The position numbers and the translations under genes are program-made. A stretch of DNA of 64,000 nt from Mastigias papua (Eukaryota; Cnidaria; Scyphozoa; Rhizostomeae; Mastigiidae): positions 9,469,005-9,533,004 of the forward strand of contig OZ025276.1 in the NCBI GenBank assembly GCA_964019165.1, read 5' to 3'. Shown piece after piece: positions 35,117-51,867 of the stretch. How positions within the stretch are numbered: the stretch's first letter is position 1; each line of letters opens with the position of its first letter. Under the pieces are notes generated by a model that saw only the letters and a list, made by a program, of their open reading frames with translations, was not told the origin of the DNA and searched no databases.

Positions 35117-38100
35117 CAGTATGTTTTGTATCATAGTATATACTGCTATCTGTGTCCCCCATTTGTATGTATTGATAGCATATAGGAGCATGAAAGTCAC
35201 TTGTCAACCCATGATAATGGTGGGCATTATTTTTACCTTCTAAATTCATCTGAACTATTCACTGCAACTTCTCTGTTACTCGCATTCTTTAAGGATATTA
35301 AGGAGCATCTCATATGTTAAGGAGCACGCTTTAACATAAGGTGCAAGTAGAGATAGTGGTCCTGTGGTGAGTGGAGCAGCCAGCTTTGTTATTATGATAT
35401 AATAGCGAAGACAATGCTCGCTAGAGAACAACTGCTTTCCCCGTCGTCTGTTGTTCATTCGTGTGATGGCCTCTTTGCAATACGAAACTTACAAGTTAAT
35501 TTGTTTACAGGAGACCAGTGCGCCTCAACGTGTTGACGCATTTGCTCATAGACAAAAGTATTCAATGAGAACATACGGTGGATAATAATGGCTGTGGACA
35601 GGATAACTTGATCATTTTGGCAGATCTTTGATGATTTGCTTCTTGTGGTTCACTTTTTTACATTGTTCTCCGATGTAAGTGGGCGATTTTTTCAATGGGG
35701 CTACATGAGGAGAAGAGAATTTTGTGGAGAGACAGGCCAAAAGCCGAATTCTCTCTCTAAAGATTTCAGAGTTTTTAGACATTTCTCTCTAAAGGTTTCA
35801 TATCCATTTGTTTTCCATGAACGTAGAATACTTAGTGGATACTGCCCGGCTAGAATAAGTAATGGCTTTTGGCTACAAAACATTTTATTGCTTTATTTCT
35901 CTGCAGTTTTGTCCCTTTGATATATAATAGACTGGAAAGTAAGACAACAGTGTACTGAACCTCGACAGGAAGTTTTCAGTTTTTTGTTCTACAATGCACG
36001 TTTTTTCTTGGGAAGACAGTTTTTGTAGAGACAATAAAGTTGTCAGCCTTACCTTTTCTCAGAAAGTTCTGTCATCAGCCTTCTAGCCGAAGCACTAGTT
36101 GTGTTTATTTATAACCATCATGGGTTTCTTTATTCCTCTACATCTTTTTCGCATTTGGTAATATCAAGCTAGTTACAATGAAGCCTATTTGTTCCACAAT
36201 ATTGATTATATACTTTGACTAGTAGGTATTAAGCCGTCTGTTGGCCTTCTGGATGTGACTTGTGGTTTAAACCATATATGAACTCAAGCATCTCACTCCT
36301 TTGGGCAAAGACAATTTTTGCAAATCTTCTTCGCTTCTTTTGAACATAGGTATGCTGCTTGCGAGCCTATTCTGTTCATTTATTGTTTTTAATATTATGG
36401 GTTGTTTTGTGGATCTTGTTTGTTTATCTTTACTGGTTTGATTTTATTCATGTGTTGATCTTTCCTCTGGATGTTCACTCCTTGTACTCGTTGTTTTGAT
36501 CATCATTCGATGTTTCAAATCTTTCAGGAATTTACGGTGAATGATTGAATTTTTAAAATTTGCTGCTGTTTTTGCTCGACCCTCTAATCTAGCGGTTTTC
36601 TTGCAGAAACTCGAGACAGATCCACTAGGTAGCAGGAGTGATATTTTGAGATACAGGTCTCTGTTATTAGATTTGAAATGAAAAGATAAGAATCATAAGA
36701 TAAGAGTTCTAAGAAATTGAATGCAATTATTTTTTGTTTCAGATGATTAATATTAAAATACGCCTGTTCAACGTGACAGCTTGTTGCGTGTGCATACACT
36801 GAAGACCAAAGTGTTACATACATGCAACGTGAAAGCCTAATGACATTAGTAGACCAAAAGATAACTGGTATACAAAGTTCGCTGAAGCATTGTTCTTCTA
36901 TTCAGAGCAATAATATTTGCCGTTTTTCCCACTGGGCGTCTTGTTTGTGCTGGATCCTCTTAAGTCGCTGAGCACGTGTATTGAAGAGTTTTATCATGTA
37001 ATGTTTATGCCGAGGTTGTTTATCACATTTAGGTGGGATCCTGGTGTGATATGTGTAAGGAGACTGTTTTATGTTGCATATAAATAGATGTTTAAAACTT
37101 CCTCCGTTTGATTTGCTCACGAGAGGTCTCAAAATAATTATCTGTCTTCGACTATGATACACCCCGAAAGACTGATAACGTTCTAGGGAGTATCATTGCC
37201 TTTGTTCCTTCTGTAACTTCTTTACCTTTTGTATTATGTATGCTAGCAGTATCTTCTGAGACTTTTACTATCTGTGGGCTGCTGTGCTCTGTGCTTATGA
37301 CTCTTAATAGTCGTTGTCTCAGTTATGGTTGATATTGGTGCATGTGAGTAAGATTACACTCGAAATGATTCAGATGCGGTTTCTTTATCACAAATGGCGA
37401 GATTTGTTCTTCTCTATGAGGTGAAATCAGATGTTTCATGGTTGCTCTGTGATTCCTAGATTGCTTATTCTCTGTGCTTAATTTTCAATGCTCTTCCCCT
37501 TTTGTTTCACCGTTACCTAATAGTGTAGCTTTGATAGAGTCGGGTTGTAAAGCCGAACGTTGTAGGTTTGATTTTAGCATGAAAAGAACTCATTGTGGGA
37601 ACTTTCCTGTTTCCAGAAAACAGTCTGCAGTGTTCAAATGTTTACATCAAAGTATTCAAGGAATTTTGGAAACACGTGTTTTAATATGTCAATGAATAAA
37701 TTCAAATATTGCCTTCAAGCATAGAAGGCTACCGTAAATAGAGACTAGAATTTCATTACTACTAATTAAACAATACTTCGTTGGGCTTTATTTTTAGCCA
37801 GCCCTGCTAATTAGTTCATTTAGCAGTTTACTTGGCCCTTCCCAGAAAAACCCTAGGAAAATTTATGCCAGTTTGTAGGCAGTAAAAATATACCAAAGTG
37901 GTGGTGGTGTTCTTCGAAATTTTCCTTTGTTTACGAGAAAGAAAAAATTTTTTAATTTCGCTGATTGATCCCAAGTTTCGTAAGTAAGATTCCATAAGCC
38001 TATGTCACAATGCTATCTTCCTGTTTCGTTTATGTATCTCTCGAAAAAGTTGTTTTGCATTCCTCACAAAATAAATGTTGTCATGGTTTACGAGATTCTT

Positions 38101-39600
38101 ATTACATAACCCATTTTAATCTCTACCTAAACAATTATAATTACAGTAGCAATTCTATTAAAACAGCTCTGCATATATAATATCACCACTGGTGCAGAGC
38201 TGCTGCTAGCATTCGAAGATATGTTCGGATTCTGAGTTGCATTTCACGTAGCGAGAGTGCAAAGATCACATCTTTTTCATTTCCAAGTTGAATAGGAGAT
38301 GTGAAAGTACTAGTAATGTCCAGGGGCTTCATGCAAAATGAACAGGTCAGTTGAAGATAGCTCGTTAAAGCCCTTTGGATTCGTATTTAAATCTCGCGAT
38401 GGTCGTATTTTGTCGAGCACCTGTTACCCTCCATTGTTCGCTAGGGAGAACATGTGGTGAGCCATTGCTAAAAACGGGGGGTCTCATCGCACAGTTCAAT
38501 TTGGTTTCTTGACGCAGATCTGCAGTGGTTGTATCTACTCGTTCATTTTTTAAGAGCACTGAGACAGAGATTTTGATTTATACAAGGAAAGCAAGTTTAA
38601 GAAAATAACTGAACGAGCGTAGAAGTGAATAGAGTTAAACAAGAATGTAGTGAGAAATCTAATGATTGAGTTTCGAGTGACCGAGTGTGAATTATTTTGA
38701 GACATATTCAGTTATAAGTTGTAATACACTACGCACAAATATACCCCAAGACGGTAGTGTAGGGAGCATGAAAATGCATCGCAGCCCTGCAACTATTACG
38801 GATATTAATATTACTTTTAATAGTAGTTCAATATATTATAACATTATATCAATGCAAATATATTATATTGTATTCTACAAATTTTGTTATATTATATATA
38901 TCAGTGCAAATACATGAACTTACAGAAACTACACAATAAAGAAAGAGAACCTTCACATTGGCCACTTCACAAAACGAGCCCTTAGGGTAACCTTAAATCA
39001 GTTCAGATCTTGTTAGAAGTCGATGGTTATTGCCTCTATTAGATAACGGCTCTAACCTAATTTGATGTACTGAGTGCCCTACTGACAGCGATTTATGCTC
39101 TATGCGTCTTTCCGGGTAATAGGAATAAATTATAAGCGAGTATCAATTTAGCATGACGTCGAATCCATTAGTTTTTGGTAGGAAAGAGCAGGGAAGATGG
39201 GCACACGAACTTTTGTGCTTGAATATTGGGTTGTATTATCTTAATTGGTGTATCTTATTAGAGACGACGTTTGTTCAAAAGAGCATCTGAGCAAACGGTA
39301 GCGTAAATCAGCTATGTTAGAGCAAGGAGAATTCAATTTGAATATTTGGATGTTCTAGAGAGAATCATTGCCGTATGGAAAGTAGCGGCTCATGCGTTAG
39401 ACTTGGCAATATTTTATTGTATCTTTGTATGTTTTAGTGGAATACAGGTAGCCTTATGGGATTTTTGCAGAAAAAGTAGAGATACATTGTTTTTGTTTAT
39501 AGGAAACGGGTTTATAAGAAGCCTAGCACTATACACGCTAAATTTAAGAAATTAGAGCATTTTACCATCGATAGCATCAGAGAAAGGAAAGGTGGTTGTA
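35117..39600. other. Gene-poor intergenic DNA after PAXBP1
   Basis: 4.5 kb without a recognisable coding exon on either strand; open stretches are at most about 95 codons and unlike known families. The nearest AATAAA after PAXBP1 is at 36033-36038, about 900 bp downstream of the stop. A decayed tRNA-like sequence lies near 37520-37575. Nothing else is recognised. Confidence 0.5.
37520..37575 (+). repeat. Decayed tRNA-like sequence
   Basis: GTAGCTTTGATAGAG resembles a tRNA D-arm/A box, CGGGTTGTAAAGCCG an anticodon stem-loop with GUA, and GTAGGTTTGATTTTA a mutated B box. No acceptor stem forms. It is probably an old tRNA-derived SINE. Confidence 0.3.
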
Positions 39601-39636
39601 TGGTTGTATATGTATATATGTTACTGATATACTTAT

Positions 39637-39762
<126 letters not shown>

Positions 39763-39833
39763 TTATATACATACATATATATGAAATATTTAGAGACATA
39801 AATAGGCATCAAGTAAAAGCTTCAAAATTTTTC

Positions 39834-39900
39834 AAACCTTTCGACTTACGTCTTCATCAGTATCCATCATGCTGAAGACGTAAGTTGAAACGTAAGGTTT
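39834..39900. other. Inverted hammerhead-like hairpin between TA tracts
   Basis: Arms of about 27-29 bp. The left arm read on the minus strand gives CTGATGAAGACGTAAGTCGA then AAGG; the right arm on the plus strand gives CTGAAGACGTAAGTTGAAAC. Both show a GAC-GTAA-GTY tetraloop hairpin between CTGA and GAAA boxes, like a hammerhead core with one surplus base at stem II. The arms face outwards, each pointing into a long TA tract. Confidence 0.45.
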
Positions 39901-39910
39901 TTCTTATGTT

Positions 39911-41592
<1,682 letters not shown>

Positions 41593-42573
41593 ATGATGAG
41601 GTGTCTGCCATCTGGTGAGAACATATGTGCTAGCTACAGACAGTTTCCTAATCAACTTGGTCGTGGAAGCGCTTGCTCTTTTGCCAATTATGTGCACTGC
41701 TTAAATAAGGAAGAAGTAAAGAGTTTGTCCATTGGAAAGCTTCTTGGCTCTGGAGGATTCGGGTCAGTTTACGAAGGCTGTTATAAGGGACGGAAAGTTG
41801 CCGTTAAAAAACTGCATTTAAACTGCAAAAACCCACATGCAATGACGGAGAGTTTTTTTGCGGAGGTTTCTGCTGTTTCATTGCGACATAAGAACCTTGT
41901 ACGGGTCCTTGCCGTTTCTACATTTCACTCTTGTTCTCATGACATCTTCATTGTTATGGAATATGCTGGTAATAAAAATTTGCACCATGTTATAGACTCG
42001 GATAAAGAACGGATGACAGATCATAGACGGGATAGATTCGCAATGGATATTGCTAGTGCCCTTTGCTACATTCACCAGCGAAAAGTTGCCCATTTGGATT
42101 TGAAACCTGCTAACATACTGGTTACTTGCCAAGACTCATGTAAACTAGGTGATTTTGGCTGCTCGAAGATCCTTCCAGAGGACGGACTGTGTTCTCCAGC
42201 AACGCCTACTAATTCATTCTTGACTGGGACGCTTTCGTATCGCGCACCGGAATTACTGAAAGGTGAGTTTCCATCTAGCAAAGCTGACATGTACTCTTTC
42301 GGGATATGCCTCTGGCAACTTCTCACTCGGGAAAAACCGTACGGTAGCGAGAATTTGTATGTTGTTATATTTGGGGTCGTGGCTTATAATTTGAGACCAA
42401 CATTTTCAAAAGAAATGAGACGGAAGTACCCCTTGTATGCACAGCTGTGCGAGGCGCTTTGGAAGGCAAACCCCAGTGCAAGGCCGGATGCATCGAGCGT
42501 ATTAGATGCCCTTCGGAGGAAAATACGTAAAAAGTCCGTGCGCAGTGCCCCACCACAATTATGGAGGACATGA
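41593..42573 (+). CDS. mos: Mos serine/threonine kinase, intronless
   Basis: Single open frame of 326 residues, the size of vertebrate Mos (about 345). The kinase domain is complete: glycine loop GSGGFGSVYEG (52-62), VAVK lysine K72, helix C glutamate E91, catalytic loop HLDLKPAN (167-174) with D169, DFG (187-189), APE (218-220). The HLDLKPANIL loop and the lack of introns are typical of Mos. In animals Mos is a MAP kinase kinase kinase made in oocytes. It activates MEK/MAPK, drives meiotic maturation and holds the egg arrested as cytostatic factor. Two consecutive ATG codons open the frame, so the start could be residue 1 or 2. The N-terminal 45 residues are poorly conserved. Cnidarians often have several Mos paralogues, and I cannot say which this is. 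A candidate AATAAA is at 43202-43207. Confidence 0.94.
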   Translation: MMRCLPSGENICASYRQFPNQLGRGSACSFANYVHCLNKEEVKSLSIGKLLGSGGFGSVYEGCYKGRKVAVKKLHLNCKNPHAMTESFFAEVSAVSLRHKNLVRVLAVSTFHSCSHDIFIVMEYAGNKNLHHVIDSDKERMTDHRRDRFAMDIASALCYIHQRKVAHLDLKPANILVTCQDSCKLGDFGCSKILPEDGLCSPATPTNSFLTGTLSYRAPELLKGEFPSSKADMYSFGICLWQLLTREKPYGSENLYVVIFGVVAYNLRPTFSKEMRRKYPLYAQLCEALWKANPSARPDASSVLDALRRKIRKKSVRSAPPQLWRT

Positions 42574-46203
<3,630 letters not shown>

Positions 46204-46680
46204 GCTGATTTCCATGAAAATACCACAGCTTTACCTTTTCTTTTTTAAGCCAAAATCGATCCAGTCAGTTATGGGTTGATTTTCATGAAAATACCATGTC
46301 TATATAACCGTACTTTTTGTAAATAAACCAAAGTTTTCATAAAAATACCAATGCTATAATGTCACTTTTTCAGCCATAACCCATCCAATCAATAGAGGGC
46401 TAATTTTGATCAAATACCAAGGCTATAGCCCCACGTTTTGAGCTTAAATTGACCCAGTCACTAATGGACTGATTCTCATCAAAATTATGAGGCTATAACT
46501 TCATTTCTCAAACAAAGTCAAAGCATTACTTTTACTAACCAAAGTCTGTCCAGTCACTAATGGGGTGATTTTCATCAAAATATCAAGAGTATAACTTAAG
46601 GTTTTGAGCCAAAATCAATGCAGTCAATAATGAGCTGATTTTCATCAAAATATCAATACTACAACCATACTTTTTGCAGT
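46204..46680. repeat. Degenerate tandem repeat related to the 107-bp satellite
   Basis: About seven diverged units, roughly 65-95 bp apart, each starting like GGCTGATTTTCATCAAAATA and continuing with ACCAAGGCTATAAC, ACTTTTTGAGCC and CAATCCAGTCACTAATG. One unit at about 46415 contains AAATACCAAGGCTATAGCC. This is identical over 19 bases to the minus-strand consensus of the satellite beginning at 52307, and the flanking GAGCC/TTTTT parts also correspond. Confidence 0.75.
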
Positions 46681-47558
46681 AGAATCTGGGAAATTTATAG
46701 GAGGGCAAAAAATGAAGATTTTCTGCTAAAAATGTGACAAGTTTGTTCACTTTATAGAATCCTTTCCTTTCAATACTTAGAAGAGAAGTAAGACTGCTTC
46801 ATTTTCTGACAAGGTAATAAGGTTTCCTACAGAATGGCAGCCTAGCTAAATAGGGTAATTTCATCCCCCTGATCCCTCTATTTATGTCCGTGATTTATTG
46901 TATGCTAAACTATAGCAGCAACATGATGATCATCCATACTCTTGGATGCCTAATAGACACCCCCTATATCAATTAATCTGTCAAAATCTGTCAAGCTGGG
47001 ACATTCTTTCTCCAACTCCTTGGCTATTAATTCACAGGAGAGATTCCACATCTATGGCATTTTGGAAAAGATGTGCAAATGTGACAGTTAATAAAAATTT
47101 CTTGACTTACTAAATATTAAATTCTCTTGTTACTATAGTTTTATGGTGCATATGTTTAAAACAGTGAAATTGCTCGACTACAATGATTGTAGCATACAGT
47201 TGGTTTAAATTGATTCTTTCATTTAAAAGAAAAAGAAAAATCCAAGCTGTAAAATCTCCCTAATGAGTACAATACCCTCTAAGAAATAGCACCTACATTT
47301 GAGGTTACATTACAGGGCCAATAAATCTACGGCACAATGTAGTCTCTTGATGAGATAGAATACTATCTCTATCAACACAAAACTTAAATTCATTCTATTG
47401 ATCCCACACTTAAACTGATCTAACTTTAACTATAAAATTTGTACAGTGATGGCAAATTAGTAATCAGGCCTCACTTCTGTTCAATATAATTCAAATAATT
47501 GATTAGCTCACTGCTAACATTTAATTTCTTGGCTTGATCTGTTGCACTCCATATTTTG
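46681..47558. other. Intergenic DNA downstream of the mannosidase gene
   Basis: 0.9 kb of AT-rich sequence on the 3' side of the minus-strand mannosidase gene. I see no gene, repeat or clear poly(A) signal. Confidence 0.4.
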
Positions 47559-49025
47559 TCACATGCATTCCTGATAATCATCAATAAAGTTTCTTGTCAA
47601 TTTCAAATAGTAGTCTGAGCCAAATGGTTCATAATCAAAATACTTCCTTGAATGAGAAGATTTAGGAATAGCCTTTTCAATTTGTGTTCCTTCATGCCAT
47701 TCGTTAAATGATGTAATTGAGATTATTTTTGGTTTTACTTCCAATGCTGAACCCCAGCTGCTTTTATAGTACCCTCCAGCCAACCTTCCCCGTGTATTTT
47801 CAGAGTTCCATGGTCTGATGTTAGTATCTATATATCCTGGGCCAACACTTGGTATAAACAAGAAATTCATCTCATGAGACCGTGTTGAAATCTCCTTCCA
47901 TTTATCCCACCTTGAGCCATATGTGAAGCCATTAGATGCAAAATAAGTGTATAGTCCATCAAAGCCTCCAATGGATACATAACTAGAGTGAGGCATTTCA
48001 ACAAGCAAACCTATGACCATAGAGTCATACTTTGTGCCACGGATTGTGTTTGGACCATCAGGCTGGAGAACTGCTGCCCAATCCTCTTGCCTTGTGAGGT
48101 ATGAATCATATACATAAAACAAAGGCACCTGCCTATAGCGAGTAATTTTGTATCTATAAAAGCCCTTATGGCTCCCATATGTATCTACTATATGGAGTAT
48201 ATCATCTCTCACCGTCTTTGCATTTCTCCCTTTATAAGGCTCAATATGAAAAGTAACCTTCATGCTGTTCTCTGCAGCCTTGTCTAGCAACAATGAGTAC
48301 ATATCATCCCATGGTTTACCATTTTCATCAGCAGTTCCAGATGGGTAATATGAGACAGCAATCACCCCAATCCTTGCACTTGCAAGTTGACTGAAATGTT
48401 CATTTATAATGTGAGGATCTCTTGAACTATAAGCACCTAATTCTGGGTAGAAGTCACTTGCAATATCATTTGGAGGTTCATGTGAAGTTTTCTTATAGAT
48501 CTTATCCACTTCCTTGTCCCAGTGAGGCAGAACCATGTGATTCCAATGAGAGTAGTGTCCATCTTTCTTAGGATTGCCATACCATGGGTAGTAGAAGGCA
48601 TGCACATTTGTGCATGGCCGTTGTGCACTAACATGTTTCCTTGCTTTTACATTTTCATGGCCTGTGTCTCCAAGGGCAGGATCTATGTTATAATCTAAAT
48701 GTCTAGTACCCTCTACTATCTTTAAACCCGGAGGCTCTTTTGCCACGTCAGTTTCAGACAATGAAACATCACCCAGAGTTTTACCTTGGTTTACAGCTCT
48801 CAGCAAACTGCCATATTCTTTTCTTGACAAAATTAATTTTCTATGGGCTGCACCCTTTACCACCTTTTTACCTGCTAATACGTTTGTATTATATTTACTC
48901 CTGGTCTCAAAAGGATGCGGTTCATACAAAAACTTCCTTGTCACAACCCAAATTAGGAGAAACAAGGCTACAATAATAATTATTCTCTTAACACCAATGG
49001 CGATCTGGTGCAATGGGACAGCCAT
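47559..49025 (-). CDS. MANEA: Glycoprotein endo-alpha-1,2-mannosidase (GH99), intronless
   Basis: Single open frame of 488 residues (human MANEA 462). A type II membrane anchor occupies residues 12-28 (RIIIIVALFLLIWVV) after a short cytosolic tail, followed by a stem and the GH99 domain from about residue 138. Family motifs are present: HAFYYPWYGNP (142-152), IGVIAVSYYPSG (219-230), HIEPY (260-264) and SFNEWHEGTQIE (439-450), the last carrying the two glutamates (E442, E445) needed for catalysis. The enzyme is expected in the Golgi, where it trims glucosylated mannose from N-glycans by cutting the alpha-1,2-mannosyl bond inside the chain. It could equally be named MANEA-like, since the vertebrate MANEA/MANEAL split cannot be decided here. 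The lack of introns contrasts with the many-exon TRPA and PAXBP1 genes and suggests either an old retrocopy or a naturally single-exon gene. Confidence 0.95.
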   Translation of the reverse strand: MAVPLHQIAIGVKRIIIIVALFLLIWVVTRKFLYEPHPFETRSKYNTNVLAGKKVVKGAAHRKLILSRKEYGSLLRAVNQGKTLGDVSLSETDVAKEPPGLKIVEGTRHLDYNIDPALGDTGHENVKARKHVSAQRPCTNVHAFYYPWYGNPKKDGHYSHWNHMVLPHWDKEVDKIYKKTSHEPPNDIASDFYPELGAYSSRDPHIINEHFSQLASARIGVIAVSYYPSGTADENGKPWDDMYSLLLDKAAENSMKVTFHIEPYKGRNAKTVRDDILHIVDTYGSHKGFYRYKITRYRQVPLFYVYDSYLTRQEDWAAVLQPDGPNTIRGTKYDSMVIGLLVEMPHSSYVSIGGFDGLYTYFASNGFTYGSRWDKWKEISTRSHEMNFLFIPSVGPGYIDTNIRPWNSENTRGRLAGGYYKSSWGSALEVKPKIISITSFNEWHEGTQIEKAIPKSSHSRKYFDYEPFGSDYYLKLTRNFIDDYQECM

Positions 49026-50790
49026 ATTGCCACCATATCCTTAATTTTAAGCCTAAATGAAACTGGTGCACTTGTCTCAAGTGAAGAGCATCTTGTAACA
49101 TTGGAAAACTGTCTATTGAATTACAATATTGTCACTTTTCACCGAAGCCATCTTCCTCCACCATATACCAACAATCACAAAGCCTGCTTTAAGCGAGGCT
49201 ACAGCCTCGATTGGAAAAAGTGACCTATCACTTTTCAGTGAGTGATTTTGATTACACTTTAATCACTTTGAAGTACACATCACTGGCTCATATCATATTG
49301 AAAAACTTAGATTAAAGAATTCTTCTCGACGTTAATATTTTTAGCAACCGAACGTTGAGTTTATATGAGCAGCCATTCTTTAAAGCTTAAGTAATACATA
49401 TCCAAAAATTCAAAAATGGCTAGTGACTTTCTAAAACACTCAACTTTCATCCTTTGGTACTCATGTAGTAAAATATGCAACTAAAGGAAAACTGTGGGTT
49501 CCCAAAAGATTAGACATTGAAGGGGCCCCGCGAAATTTCACGAAAAGCGGGTTTTTAAATGATAGGCTGCTTTCTGCATTCACTTCAACGCGTCATCAAA
49601 ATGAGCGCAAGAGTGAAATTCGATAATGATGCAAAGTATAGCTTGTTAATCATTTTGAATGCTGCAATTTGAGACCAAAAAACTAAAGTGTATGACATGT
49701 TCTTGAATATACTTCCTTTTATTTTTTGAAAGAAAGCCAGTCAACGAGCACTTAAGTTCTAAAATTTGACTCAAATATAATTTAGTGTAGGGGCCCTTAA
49801 CTATCACTTTGACAAAGGGCCCCAAACTGCTCCTTTAGCCGCTGCCTCTACTGTCACCATAGAGTAGGGAACACTGCTACCGTTCTATGTGCCCGCCTTT
49901 ATCTTTGGATGTGAAGGAGCACTTCCCATCATTCATTTCGTTGAGCGGAATAGTTTGAAGATGAAAGTTGGTAAAAAGTCAAAAGCCATCGATTTGAAAG
50001 CGAAAACTGTCAAAAGATGTGACGAACGTGGCAAAGAATAATAGTGACAGAAAAAAGCATTAAAGGTGAGATTTCTTCTTTTGCATTGCAAGCTCTTGGT
50101 TCTAGACTGTGCATTCGACTTGTTTATTATTAACACGACAATTAATAATTATGGCCTATTATCAACAGAGGATGGTAGGTACACCTGGCGTCAAAATTCT
50201 GTTCTACCCTTCATTGCAAAGTCATTCTCTTCTATACAGCCTTACCTAGTGCGGTAGTGCATGCTGACCTACCTATTTCCCCACCTCCTTCGCTTATCAC
50301 TGGTGATTCTCTTCGACCTAATTTTGCCTTGATTTCTCCAGACAATTCTCTGTATGTATAGAATTAACGGTTGGATTTGAAACAAACATAGAAGTTAAAA
50401 GTATAAGCCCCTTTTGCTAGACCTATAACCACAGTATCAAAAGATCAACTTCATAAATATTTCTATGGGCACTCTTGGTATTCTTGAGTCTTCATCTGAT
50501 TCAATGGTATGTATGATGATAGAGTTAGGCATCGACAATAATACCCAAGAAACAATCACTACAAAATTCTAAATATTGCTGTGAGGTGCACGTACTTTGT
50601 ACTTTGTCGTGGAAACAAGGCGCTGGCAAACCCCAAACTATTGAGTTTTATTTGAATTTCAATCGTTTTGCAAACTTATTTGTTTCTTTATTTTCTCAAA
50701 AGTATATATTTGTCTTTTTATTGTATGTTACTTTACTGCTGCTATTTTATATGCAGACATGCCAGTTATACATTGCCTGTTAATTATAAT
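49026..50790. other. Intergenic DNA upstream of the mannosidase gene
   Basis: 1.8 kb without recognisable genes. At 49510-49860 there are GGGGCCC-type motifs and the end-like sequence GCCGCTGCCTCTACTG (49840-49855), suggesting a decayed hAT-type element, but no matching left end was found. Confidence 0.4.
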
Positions 50791-51052
50791 ATGATATGAT
50801 ATGATATGATATGATATGATATGATATGATATGATATGATATGATATGATATGATATGATATGATATGATATGATATGATATGATATGATATGATATGAT
50901 ATATGATATGATATGATATATGATATGATATGATATGATATATGATATGATATGATATGATATGATATATGATATGATATGATATGATATGATATGATAT
51001 GATATGATATGATATGATATGATATGATATGATATGATATGATATGACATGA
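50791..51052. repeat. (ATGAT)n microsatellite, left part
   Basis: About 50 copies of a 5-bp unit ATGAT with a few ATATGAT phase shifts. It is interrupted at 51053 by the inserted TIR element and resumes at 51678. Confidence 0.95.
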
Positions 51053-51677
51053 CAGGCCCGTCGGAACCGGGGGGGCTGGGGGGGCTTCAGCTCCCCCAAT
51101 ATTTTGCAACTATTTGCTCTTTAAAATTTCGAGAAAACATTGCAAAACCATACTATAAATTCTCAAAAATATTAACCAGTTCAGTTGCCAGTTATCCCTT
51201 TCAATCATTTATTGCGTTTTCAGAGAACCAATGTATACTTGATCAGGAACGTTAAACAGCATGAGCGAAGAAAGTGAAGTCTTGAAAACTGAATATGTTA
51301 TGCGAAGATGCTGGGAGGGCGTGTTTTAAGAGGATCGTTAAATTTTATTTTGGCAGTGTTTATGATTTCTTAAGTTGATTGCTGGCGTGCATTGCTCGGA
51401 GACAGCACGAAAGTTTTGCTGTCAATGACTGCAAAGTATTCCGTTAGCTTTTTCAGCCACAGGTAATGTTAGTAGATTCCAGCCAGTTTACAACTTCCAT
51501 TTCAAAAATTGTCTTAATTCTGTAAATAGTAATTCGTCCATTAACAGTGGCAATTTGTATAGCCAGGTTGCTTTCCAGCAATCTAAGGGGCGTTGTCGAA
51601 CAAAAATTCTCCCGGAGCCCAGTGCAGTTTGCATTATTCACAGCCCCCCCAATATCAATTTCGTTCCGACGGGCCTG
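51053..51677. mobile_element. 625-bp TIR element inserted in the ATGAT array
   Basis: Exact 15-bp terminal inverted repeats CAGGCCCGTCGGAAC / GTTCCGACGGGCCTG. Subterminal runs of G and C lie just inside both ends (GGGGGGGCTTC and CAGCCCCCCC). No transposase frame. The CAG..CTG ends resemble hAT elements. The flanks share CATGA, but the repeated target makes a duplication hard to prove. Confidence 0.85.
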
Positions 51678-51867
51678 CATGATATGATATGATAAGATAT
51701 GATATGATATGATGCGATATGATATGATGCGATATGATATGATGCGATATGATATGATGCGATATGATATGATGCGATATGATATGATGCGATATGATAT
51801 GATATGATATGATATGATATGATATGATATGATATGATATGATATGATATGATATGATATGATATGA
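51678..51867. repeat. (ATGAT)n microsatellite, right part with 15-bp higher order
   Basis: Continues the ATGAT array. Its first half is organised as six copies of the 15-bp unit GATGCGATATGATAT, after which plain ATGAT units follow. Confidence 0.93.
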
